From: Rhodococcus_D sp039923155
GTDB taxonomy: Bacteria; Actinomycetota; Actinomycetes; Mycobacteriales; Mycobacteriaceae
Length of the DNA: 21,503 nt
Direction: 5' to 3'
Assembly: GCA_039923155.1 (NCBI GenBank)
Contig: JBDTDI010000047.1
Coordinates: 1 to 21,503 of the forward strand
Every line of letters starts with the position of its first letter. Position 1 is the first letter of the stretch. Position numbers and translations under genes: made by a program. Below are positions 16,201-21,503 of the stretch, one piece after another. The notes under the pieces are model-generated. The model did no database searches and was not told where the DNA came from. It worked only from the letters and a program-made list of their open reading frames with translations.

Positions 16201-16394
16201 GCTCGAACGCGTTCGGCGACGGCGCGCTCGACGCTGGACTGCGCGCTGCTGACCGCGTGTCCTAGCGCGGTGAGCTCGCCCCGCACCACTTTGCTGGTGG
16301 TGCCCAAGAGCTTGGCGAGGGCGTGCACCCGCATGCGGGCGGGCAGCTCTTCGGTTGGCGCAACGGTGTTCTCGGGCGGCACGGACTGGGCCAC
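13221..16394 (-). CDS. rne: Ribonuclease E/G (actinobacterial RNase E)
   Basis: Endoribonuclease of mRNA decay and rRNA/tRNA processing, 1057 residues. An IF2_N-like helical domain (about 21-66, RVHALAKLLGTTSKVVRGEL) is followed by a long low-complexity region (about 75-400) of alternating arginine-rich and acidic blocks, including an (AspAla)n run. Then come the S1 RNA-binding domain (about 415-510, GNIYVGRVQNVLPSMEAAFI), the RNase H-like/DNase I-like catalytic core with D701 in VVDVNTGKFTG and D745 in VVDFIDM (the magnesium ligands equivalent to E. coli D303 and D346), and the zinc-link motif C803-E-H-C806. A disordered Ala/Pro/Glu tail closes the protein. In actinobacteria the unstructured parts flank the core on both sides, unlike E. 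coli. GTG start with GAGGAG 5 nt upstream. The IF2_N-like part suggests ribosome or RNA contact. Confidence 0.96.
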   Translation of the reverse strand: MAQSVPPENTVAPTEELPARMRVHALAKLLGTTSKVVRGELTALGHAVSSAQSSVERAVAERVRATLTGRPGAAEPVSPEPVSAELPTPEPSAAETAVAAPLFMAPEPVASPPRRRRASRPAAPAEQALPPTFEPPAPAPAQQAPTSDESDDSAADRAAEAPARAPRRRRSSTRAAAPAEVSTPDHEAQPDGDEKTDKGQGSEAPGRPDAADADADADADADDGSSRRRRRGRRGRGRGRGASGEDDGQGADDTADDNTDSNTSDETPDETPGDAPAGARAETDPDTENDTENDSENDTDDGNGRRRRRRRRRRSSAEGSGESGDAGETGIDPPNTVVHEREPRARRARGGGSDEVQGITGSTRLEAKRQRRRDGRDSGRRRPPILTESEFLARREAVERVMVVREKDAHSQVAVLEDGVLVEHFVTSASSTAMLGNIYVGRVQNVLPSMEAAFIDIGRGRNGVLYAGEVDWDAAGLGGRARKIEQALHSGDPVLVQVSKDPVGHKGARLTTQISLPGRFLVYVPGGGSTGISRKLPDTERKRLKDILKRIVPADAGVIIRTASEGVSEDELAQDVQRLQAQWESVSAAAARATEGPGKFTAAVALHEEPDLLVKVVRDLFNSDFRSLVVAGDNAVATIEAYVGQVAPDLADRVHRHTEVTDVFTAHRIDEQLAKAMDRKVWLPSGGTLVIDRTEAMTVVDVNTGKFTGAGGNLEETVTRNNIEAAEEIVRQMRLRDIGGMIVVDFIDMVLEGNRDLVLRRLTECLGRDRTRHQVSEVTSLGLVQMTRKRVGAGLLEEFSTPCEHCHGSGVVVQSDPVEPPSGSDGAAESSGGRSGRGRSGNRSANNDRRSDAAPVILDPGPLVHTTPPVPGPRRTVASPAPVTDDVTEVAADALDASELTPAEATTAEPTTAEPTAAVEPTPRSRPRRASRKASAPTEVAIEAAVAVPVDETVKQEQPVTVAPVSTDASAPEVEKQKRAPRARRTATRASAPAEATSPEVTDLELVAVAVEPAETEAPVAAEPAVAPVRPRRRRAAGRPAGPPAEDAASGEGPGAV
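15501..15536. repeat. Three 12-bp tandem repeats inside rne
   Basis: GTCGTTCTCGGT is repeated three times, the first copy with one mismatch. On the coding strand it gives Asn-Asp-Thr/Ser-Glu units in the acidic disordered region of RNase E. Being a multiple of three, changes in copy number would keep the frame. Confidence 0.8.
15734..15757. repeat. Hexanucleotide tandem repeat (CATCGG)4 inside rne
   Basis: Four perfect CATCGG copies with degenerate flanks encode the Asp-Ala dipeptide run of RNase E. It is likely variable by slippage between strains without breaking the frame. Confidence 0.8.
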
Positions 16395-16417
16395 GTGTTC
16401 TCCTCGGGCCCCCGGGC

Positions 16418-16441
16418 GCGTCCACCCGTCGGGTGGGACGC
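16418..16441 (-). promoter_or_regulatory. Stem-loop in the region just upstream of the rne start
   Basis: GCGTCCACCC and GGGTGGGACGC pair over 10 bp with one bulged base and a 3-nt loop. On the minus strand it lies about 24 nt before the rne GTG, just upstream of the GAGGAG ribosome site. In E. coli the rne 5' UTR forms structures through which RNase E controls its own mRNA. A comparable role here is inference; a terminator of the upstream gene is the alternative. Confidence 0.4.
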
Positions 16442-16469
16442 GGCCACACGGGGACCGGCTCGTCGGACG

Positions 16470-16489
16470 CGGCGCCCGTGTGGGCGCCG
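16470..16489. terminator. GC hairpin after the DUF2344 gene
   Basis: Perfect 8-bp stem CGGCGCCC/GGGCGCCG around a GTGT loop, 39 nt after the stop of the DUF2344 gene and 75 nt before rne. No T-run follows. It probably separates the radical SAM unit from rne. Confidence 0.5.
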
Positions 16490-16528
16490 GGGTGGAACGG
16501 GTCTCTCACCGCCGCGACCCGGTGGGGC

Positions 16529-17386
16529 CTATGCGGTGCCGGTCGCGACGACGTCCGGTCCTCTCCGTGGCGGGTCACCAGGTCCCGAAGGGCCGGCCTC
16601 CCGATCCGCGGCGAGGGGATCGCCGAGCACACCGTCGTCGTCGAGCGGGCCCTGGGCCACCCGGAGCGCCCTCACGGGCACCGGTGGCTCGAGGCCGGCG
16701 ACGATCCTCAGCGCACTCATCACGTCGTCCGGACGCACAGCGGGACTGACCTGCCGCACGACCGCGTCGAGTATCCCACACCCACCGGGGTTCTCCGACG
16801 CGCCACTCGACACGCGCATGCTGATCACCGGGGTGCGGGCGTCCAGCTCGCGGCGGCCGTCCTTGGTCAGTCGCTGGACCCCGACGGCGTCGGCGGCCAT
16901 GAACCGGGCCACCGCATCGGCGAGCAGCTCGGGGCCGACACCATCGACGGTGATCTCCCACCGGCTGGCGTGCATGCGCTCGGGCAGCGACCCCCCGGCG
17001 GAGGTCACCGCGTCGACGATGTCCAGGCCCGGCGGCAGGGCCTTGTCTATCTCCGCGCCCACCAGCGCCGCGTCGAGGAACCGGATCAACGAGATCTCCA
17101 CGTACTCCGCCTCGCTGGCCACCCCGGTCGGCGCTGCGCCCACCCACGAGATCTTCGGGTGGGGGTTGTAGCCCTGCGAGTAGGCCATCGGCACCCCGGC
17201 GCGACGCAGCGCACGCTCGAAGGCCCGGGCCACGTCACGGTGCGAGGTGAACCGCAGCCGCCCACGCTTGGCGTAGCGCAGGCGGATCTTCTGGACTCCG
17301 GCGGCGGAGGGGTTGGGTTCGTGCTGGGCGGGCAGGGGCCCTCCTGGGGTCTCGGTCCGGGGCTCGTGCCCGGGCGGGTCGCACAC
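16529..17386 (-). CDS. DUF2344/TIGR03936 radical SAM-linked protein
   Basis: A 285-residue cytosolic protein of the family that occurs either fused to, or next to, TIGR03960-type radical SAM proteins; its function is not established. The conserved start of the domain is QKIRLRYAKRGRLRFTSHRD (from about 32), followed by DVARAFERALRRAG and MAYSQGYNPHPKISW. The last 40 residues are Pro/Gly/Asp-rich and look disordered. GTG 17386 gives a 30-residue non-conserved Pro-rich leader. No later start lies close to the domain, so the true start is slightly uncertain. It begins 12 nt after the stop of the lipoprotein gene, so it shares an operon with it. Confidence 0.88.
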   Translation of the reverse strand: MCDPPGHEPRTETPGGPLPAQHEPNPSAAGVQKIRLRYAKRGRLRFTSHRDVARAFERALRRAGVPMAYSQGYNPHPKISWVGAAPTGVASEAEYVEISLIRFLDAALVGAEIDKALPPGLDIVDAVTSAGGSLPERMHASRWEITVDGVGPELLADAVARFMAADAVGVQRLTKDGRRELDARTPVISMRVSSGASENPGGCGILDAVVRQVSPAVRPDDVMSALRIVAGLEPPVPVRALRVAQGPLDDDGVLGDPLAADREAGPSGPGDPPRRGPDVVATGTA

Positions 17387-17398
17387 GCACGGTAGCGC

Positions 17399-18964
17399 CT
17401 ACTGGTAGCTGACCATCACCGGTTCGGGGGTGCGGCGCACCGTGTCGGCGGGGCTCGCGATCTGCGGGTCCTCGTCGTAGAAGTTCTTCCAGCCGAAGAA
17501 GACCCCAGGCGGAGCGGCGCGGACGATCGCGTTCCAGGTGGCCTCCTTCTGGCCGCGCCCACCCTGACCGTCGGCGTGGATGAGCACCGCAACCTGGTCG
17601 TTGCCGGTGTCCAGCTGTGACTCGTTCCCGATCATCGACAAGCGGAACTGGTGCAGCACCAGGACCTTCTGCGGCAGGTTGGCCTTCGCAGTGAGGTCGC
17701 CCAGCCAGCGGGTCACCTCGTTGATCTTGCTCGCCGGCAGCGACCCGATCTGTTGCACGGGCAGCTGGCCCGGTCCCAGCGCCCACTCGGGGTCCAGGGC
17801 GAGGCCGACGTTGGGCTGCATGAGCAGCGAGGTGTAGGCCTTGGCCTGCTCGAGGGGGTCGGCGCGGCCGGGCTGCAGGTCGAGCACCACGTACATGCCG
17901 GCCCTGGTGGCGGCGTCGACCGTCGGCTTCAGGTCCTCGACGCCGAACTCGTTGGAGTAGTTGCCATCGGCGCCGGCCGAGCTGCTGGCCACGGTCGCGA
18001 TGATCTCGAAGGTCGGCACGACGGGGACGCCGTACAGCGAGTCGTAGGGGGCCGCGACCTGCTTGGCGCGGGCCACGCTCGCCTCCGGCCCCTGCTCGCC
18101 GAGGACACCGAGCGCGGGTCCCCCGGGGTGTCCGTACAGCGCGACCAGGGCCCGGCCGGGGAACATGACCTGCCCACCGCCGGGCAGCTGCACACCGGTG
18201 CGGGCCACCCGCAGTCGAGGACTCAGCTGCGTCGGGGTCCCGAAGCTGGTGCCGACGGCGAGCACGGGCCCCTTCGGCGCTGCGGCCAGCGCCGTCACCA
18301 CGTCAGCGACCGCCCGGGGATCGGCGCTCGGCGCGGGGATCAGGGTGGTCCCGGCCGCTGCGGCGGTGGCGGCCACCACCCCGGACGCCGCCACGGCGGC
18401 TAGGTCGTCGGTGCCGTCGCTGCGCACCAGCACCGTGACCTGGCTCAGCAGCGTCGGGCGCGAGGTTCGGGGCAGCCTGCCCACGTCGGTGACGACGTCG
18501 ACGCCCGGCAACCGCGTCGCGAGCTGGGGGTCCTCGCCAATGGCCAGGACGGTCTTGGCTCCAAGCCTGGACACCTGCTCGGCCAGGACGGGGCCGTCGA
18601 GCAGCACCGGTGCGCCCATCGTCTTCGCGGTCGCCGCGGCCACCGAGACCTGGTCGCGCGCGGGCGAGCCCAGCACGACGGCCACCGGTGCACTGACGAA
18701 CAGCGCCGTCACCGCCTCGGCGGCCACCGCGGCCGGGTTGTCGCCCCCCACCACCTGCAGCTCGGGGGGCGTGCGCAGCTGCGCCGCCGGGCCGGGGGGG
18801 GTGGAGGGATCGGCCGCGGTCGTCGGGCCGGCCGGAGCTGACGGGGTGGTGCGAGGGCTCGACGAGCTCTCGGGCGTGAGCGTCTGCCCACCTCCGCCGG
18901 TGCATCCCGCGGCGAGGGCCACCACCGAGACGACGAGGAGGACCGCCCGTGTTGGTCGTGGCAC
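17399..18964 (-). CDS. Secreted lipoprotein of unknown function, CWB2-like repeats and barrel-like C-terminus
   Basis: A 521-residue protein. The signal peptide RAVLLVVSVVALAAGC has its lipobox cysteine at position 21, then a Ser/Thr/Pro linker to about 65. Residues 85-250 show alternating units such as APVAVVLGSPARDQ, GAPVLLDGP and LGAKTVLAIGED, which resemble cell-wall-binding repeat 2 (CWB2) folds. The last 200 residues have a TIM-barrel-like rhythm (VPVVPTFEIIATVASS, GMYVVLDLQPGRAD, VGLALDPEWALGPG, KVLVLHQF, FFGWKNFYDED), suggesting a glycan-binding or hydrolase-like module. I do not recognise a named family. The GTG start is the only one leaving a proper signal peptide. It sits between the two radical SAM-linked genes, 226 nt after the first and 12 nt before the second. 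Confidence 0.82.
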   Translation of the reverse strand: MPRPTRAVLLVVSVVALAAGCTGGGGQTLTPESSSSPRTTPSAPAGPTTAADPSTPPGPAAQLRTPPELQVVGGDNPAAVAAEAVTALFVSAPVAVVLGSPARDQVSVAAATAKTMGAPVLLDGPVLAEQVSRLGAKTVLAIGEDPQLATRLPGVDVVTDVGRLPRTSRPTLLSQVTVLVRSDGTDDLAAVAASGVVAATAAAAGTTLIPAPSADPRAVADVVTALAAAPKGPVLAVGTSFGTPTQLSPRLRVARTGVQLPGGGQVMFPGRALVALYGHPGGPALGVLGEQGPEASVARAKQVAAPYDSLYGVPVVPTFEIIATVASSSAGADGNYSNEFGVEDLKPTVDAATRAGMYVVLDLQPGRADPLEQAKAYTSLLMQPNVGLALDPEWALGPGQLPVQQIGSLPASKINEVTRWLGDLTAKANLPQKVLVLHQFRLSMIGNESQLDTGNDQVAVLIHADGQGGRGQKEATWNAIVRAAPPGVFFGWKNFYDEDPQIASPADTVRRTPEPVMVSYQ

Positions 18965-19190
18965 CGGGGAACCCTGTCACGCCCGACCGGGTCCAACCGA
19001 ACCGTCAGCGGCAGTCCAGGTCAGGAGCGTGTCGAGCACCAGACCATCAGCTCAACGCCCATCGCGACGCCCCGCCCCCGAGCAAGAGGGCGCCGGACTC
19101 CGGCTGGGGCTCGGCAGAACGGCGCCTGCCCGCGCCCCTCGCGGTCGGCCAGGTCACCAGCGTCGGTGGTCGTTCGCGGCGCGGTCCTGC
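18965..19190. other. Intergenic region between radical SAM and lipoprotein genes
   Basis: 226 nt with no supported gene. Open frames on both strands have no coding signature of their own. No strong hairpin or clear -10/-35 pair was found, but the lipoprotein gene very likely has its own promoter here. Confidence 0.35.
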
Positions 19191-21173
19191 TCACCCACCC
19201 GTCAGCTCGGGGTTGGTGACCGGGCTGCCCGTGCTCACCGGCGCGATCGGCAGCAGCGTCCGCCCGGTGGGTCCGACCTCGATGTCGGTGCCCATCGACG
19301 GGCACACGCCGCAGTCGAAGCACGGCGTCCAACGGCAGTCGTCCTGCTCGGTCGCGTTCAGCGCGTCCTGCCAGTCGTCCCAGAGCCACTGCTTGTCCAG
19401 CCCCGAGTCCAGGTGGTCCCAGGCCAGCACCTCGGTGCGCTCCCGCTCGCGGGTGGTGAACCACTCCAGGCTGACCCCCAGCGGCTCCAGCTCGTCGGCG
19501 GCGGCCTTCACCCACCGGTCGTAGGAGAAGTGCTCGCTCCAGCCGTCGAACCGCCCACCTTCGCGCCACACCCGCTCGATCACCCGTCCGACCCGGCGGT
19601 CACCCCGGCTGAGCAGTCCCTCGATCAGGCTGGGCTTGCCGTCGTGGTAACGCATCCCGATGGCGCGGCCGAAGCGCCGGTCCGAACCGACCTCGGCGCG
19701 GAGCTTGCGCAACCGGTCGTCGATCACGTCGGGATGGGCCTGCGGCGCCCACTGGAACGGGGTGTGCGGCTTGGGCACGAACCCGCCGATGGAGATCGTC
19801 GCCCGGATGTCCTTGTGCCCACTGGCCTCACGCCCGGCCTTGATCACCTCGCGGGCCATGCGTCCGATCTGCAGCACGTCCTCGTCGGTCTCGGTGGGCA
19901 GCCCGCACATGAAGTACAGCTTCACCTGGCGCCAACCGTTGGCGTAGGCGGTGGTGACGGTACGGATGAGGTCCTCCTCGGACACCATCTTGTTGATCAC
20001 CCGGCGGATCCGCTCGCTGCCCCCCTCCGGGGCGAAGGTCAGCCCGGAGCGGCGACCGTTGCGGGAGATCTCGTTGGCGAGGTCGACGTTGAAGGCGTCG
20101 ACCCGGGTGCTGGGCAGGCTCAGACCGGTGCCCGTGCCCTCGTAGCGATCGGCCAGGCCCTTGGTCACCTCGGCGATCTCGGAGTGGTCGGCGCTGGAGA
20201 GGCTGAGCAGTCCCACCTCGTTGTAGCCGGTGGCCGCCAGCGAGGTCTGCACGATCGCACCGATGCCCTCGATGCTGCGCTCCCGGACCGGGCGGGTGAT
20301 CATCCCGGCCTGGCAGAAGCGACAACCTCGGGTGCAGCCCCGGAAGATCTCCACGCTGGCCCGCTCGTGCACCGTCTCCGCAAGCGGCACCAGGGGCTTC
20401 TTCGGGTACGGCCAGGCGTCGAGGTCCATGGTGGTGCGCTTGAAGACCCGGAACGGCACCCGCGGGTCGGCGGGCACCACCCGCTGGATACGGCCGTCGG
20501 GCAGGTAGTCCACGTCGTAGAGCTGCGGCACGTAGACCCCGCCGGACTCAGCGAGGCGCAGCAACAGCTCCGCGCGCCCGCCCGGCGAGCCCTCGGCCTT
20601 GTGGCTGCGGATGATGTCGGTGATCTCGAGCACCGCCTCCTCCCCGTCGCCCAGGACCGCGGCGTCGATGAAGTCGGCGATGGGCTCGGGGTTGAACGCG
20701 GCGTGCCCTCCCGCCAGGACGATCGGGTGGCGCTCGTCGCGGTCGACGGCGTGCAGCGGGATGCCGGCGAGGTCGACGGCGGCCAGCATGTTGGTATAGC
20801 CGAGCTCGGTCGCGAAGCTGACCCCGAGGACGTCGAAATCCACGACCGGTCGGTGGCCATCGACGGTGAACTGGGGTACCCCGGCCTCCCGCATGAGGGC
20901 CTCCAGGTCCGGCCACACTGCGTAGGTGCGCTCGGCCAGGACGTCGGGCTGCTCGTTGAGCAGCTCGTAGAGGATCATCACTCCCTGGTTGGGCAGGCCG
21001 ACCTCGTAGGCGTCGGGGTACATCAGCGCCCAGCGGACGACGGTGGAGTCCCACTCCTTCAGGCTGGCGTTGAGCTCGCCGCCCACGTACTGGACCGGTT
21101 TGCTCACCCGTGGCAGCAGCGGCTCCAGCTCGGTGAAGACCGATGCTCCGGGGGTTCGCGTGGGGGTGGACAC
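19191..21173 (-). CDS. B12-binding-type radical SAM protein (TIGR03960 family)
   Basis: A 660-residue protein with an N-terminal segment opening SVFTELEPLLPRVSKPVQYV, then a cobalamin-binding-like Rossmann part (VVDFDVLGVSFATELGYTNM, PIVLAGGHAAFNPEPIADF, AAVLGDGEEAV). The radical SAM barrel has the cluster motif CTRGCRFC (CX3CX2C) in EIFRGCTRGCRFCQAGMITR, then GLSLPSTRVDAF, TFAPEGGSERIRRVINK and KLYFMCGLPTETDED. The C-terminus has four more cysteines in CRWTPCFDCGVC, a possible second metal site. Its substrate is not established. The partner DUF2344 protein is encoded two genes on, beside rne, rplU, rpmA and obgE, suggesting RNA or ribosome-related work (inference). I take GTG 21173 because TACCGT ends 7 nt upstream; GTGs at 21179 and 21182 are alternatives. 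Confidence 0.93.
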   Translation of the reverse strand: MSTPTRTPGASVFTELEPLLPRVSKPVQYVGGELNASLKEWDSTVVRWALMYPDAYEVGLPNQGVMILYELLNEQPDVLAERTYAVWPDLEALMREAGVPQFTVDGHRPVVDFDVLGVSFATELGYTNMLAAVDLAGIPLHAVDRDERHPIVLAGGHAAFNPEPIADFIDAAVLGDGEEAVLEITDIIRSHKAEGSPGGRAELLLRLAESGGVYVPQLYDVDYLPDGRIQRVVPADPRVPFRVFKRTTMDLDAWPYPKKPLVPLAETVHERASVEIFRGCTRGCRFCQAGMITRPVRERSIEGIGAIVQTSLAATGYNEVGLLSLSSADHSEIAEVTKGLADRYEGTGTGLSLPSTRVDAFNVDLANEISRNGRRSGLTFAPEGGSERIRRVINKMVSEEDLIRTVTTAYANGWRQVKLYFMCGLPTETDEDVLQIGRMAREVIKAGREASGHKDIRATISIGGFVPKPHTPFQWAPQAHPDVIDDRLRKLRAEVGSDRRFGRAIGMRYHDGKPSLIEGLLSRGDRRVGRVIERVWREGGRFDGWSEHFSYDRWVKAAADELEPLGVSLEWFTTRERERTEVLAWDHLDSGLDKQWLWDDWQDALNATEQDDCRWTPCFDCGVCPSMGTDIEVGPTGRTLLPIAPVSTGSPVTNPELTGG

Positions 21174-21180
21174 CGACACC

Positions 21181-21186
21181 ACGGTA
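21181..21186 (-). promoter_or_regulatory. -10-like TACCGT of the radical SAM gene
   Basis: TACCGT on the minus strand fits TANNNT and ends 7 nt before the GTG at 21173. This is the same geometry as at proA and the DUF3072 gene and consistent with a leaderless start. It lies in the 52-bp gap to the divergent hemerythrin-like gene. Confidence 0.4.
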
Positions 21187-21225
21187 GTACGGCAGGCCAC
21201 GCTCCACGGGCCTGCCGTCGCATCC

Positions 21226-21503
21226 ATGACCCTCCCCGACATCACCACCGCCGACGTCACCTCCCTCGTCATGGACGACCACGGGTACCTGCGGCGCAGT
21301 TTCGCCCGCCTCGACGACGCGCGCACCCCCGAGGAGCTGACCGTCGCATGGGCGCCGCTCGCCCAGCGCCTGGACACCCAGTGCGAGGAGGAGGTGCTGT
21401 ACCCGTCCCTACTCAAGCACGGCAGCTCCGAGGCCGAGGACGAGACCGACGACGCGGTCGACGACCACAACAAGATCCGCGACGCCGTCGCCCTCGCCGC
21501 CCG
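21226..21503 (+). CDS. Hemerythrin-like HHE-domain protein (5' part, runs off the window)
   Basis: The first 92 residues of a helical HHE-type protein: opening MTLPDITTADVTSLVMDDHG with H19 in DDHGYLRRSF, helix two with CEEEVLYPSLLK (53-64), and helix three with DDHNKIRDAV (H81). Such proteins bind a di-iron centre or sense oxygen, nitric oxide or iron, and are cytosolic. The reading frame is still open at the window edge. Oddly, before CEEEVLYP the text is LDTQ, where relatives usually have a histidine (HxxxE), so one iron ligand may be missing. It is divergent from the radical SAM gene with 52 bp between starts; ATG 21226 is the only good start. Confidence 0.8.
   Translation, partial: MTLPDITTADVTSLVMDDHGYLRRSFARLDDARTPEELTVAWAPLAQRLDTQCEEEVLYPSLLKHGSSEAEDETDDAVDDHNKIRDAVALAA

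Noticed and set aside
19021..19569. Minus-strand open frame spanning the end of the radical SAM gene and the intergenic region
   Set aside because: Out of frame with the radical SAM gene and Arg/Gly/Ala-rich with no recognisable motif.
1..21503. CRISPR arrays, tRNA or rRNA genes, integrase or attachment sites
   Set aside because: No regularly spaced repeats, no tRNA-like cloverleaf and no recombinase gene seen; the direct repeats found are intragenic or the vapBC operator.

Overview
The window is high-GC actinobacterial DNA, recognisable by the order rne - rplU - rpmA - obgE - proB (with proA further on), the many GTG starts, the -10-only promoter-like sites and the mycobacterial/nocardial style of the protein families. 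I cannot name the species; something in the Mycobacteriales/Pseudonocardiales neighbourhood is an inference.

All housekeeping genes lie on the minus strand, so they read from right to left. From 21.2 kb down to 16.5 kb are a B12-binding-type radical SAM protein (TIGR03960 type), a lipoprotein of unknown function, and the DUF2344/TIGR03936 partner of the radical SAM protein. From 16.4 to 9.75 kb follow RNase E/G with an IF2_N-like N-terminus and a long disordered arginine-rich/acidic region, ribosomal proteins L21 and L27, the ribosome-assembly GTPase Obg, and glutamate 5-kinase ProB. proA, which encodes the next enzyme of proline synthesis after ProB, lies at 71-1363. It is separated from proB by about 8.4 kb of other genes.

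The stretch between proB and proA (1.4-9.75 kb) is accessory in character. Next to proA is a divergent RqlH-type RecQ-like helicase with a zinc tetracysteine module and a ComF/phosphoribosyltransferase-like C-terminus. Then come a small DUF3072 protein, and a tight two-gene unit made of a cytosolic sulfite-oxidase-fold molybdenum enzyme and a ferredoxin-reductase-like FAD/NAD(P) protein. After these is the wreck of a large AfsR/SARP-type ATPase regulator, broken by two single-base frameshifts and decapitated by a decayed IS256/Mutator insertion sequence. The 3' end of a vapBC toxin-antitoxin pair abuts the dead IS. The right edge of the window holds the start of a divergently transcribed hemerythrin-like gene.

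Non-coding signals include strong hairpins between convergent or consecutive genes (3601-3620, 12397-12437, 16470-16489), a stem-loop just upstream of the rne start, stem-loops ahead of rplU, and a duplicated GATATC-containing operator at vapBC. At three genes (proA, DUF3072, radical SAM) a TANNNT hexamer sits exactly 7 nt before the start codon, which suggests leaderless mRNAs. I do not see an obviously new defence or biosynthetic system. The most unusual items are the molybdenum/flavin operon, the radical SAM pair with an intervening lipoprotein beside the ribosome/RNA-decay cluster, and the layered decay of the regulator/IS locus.
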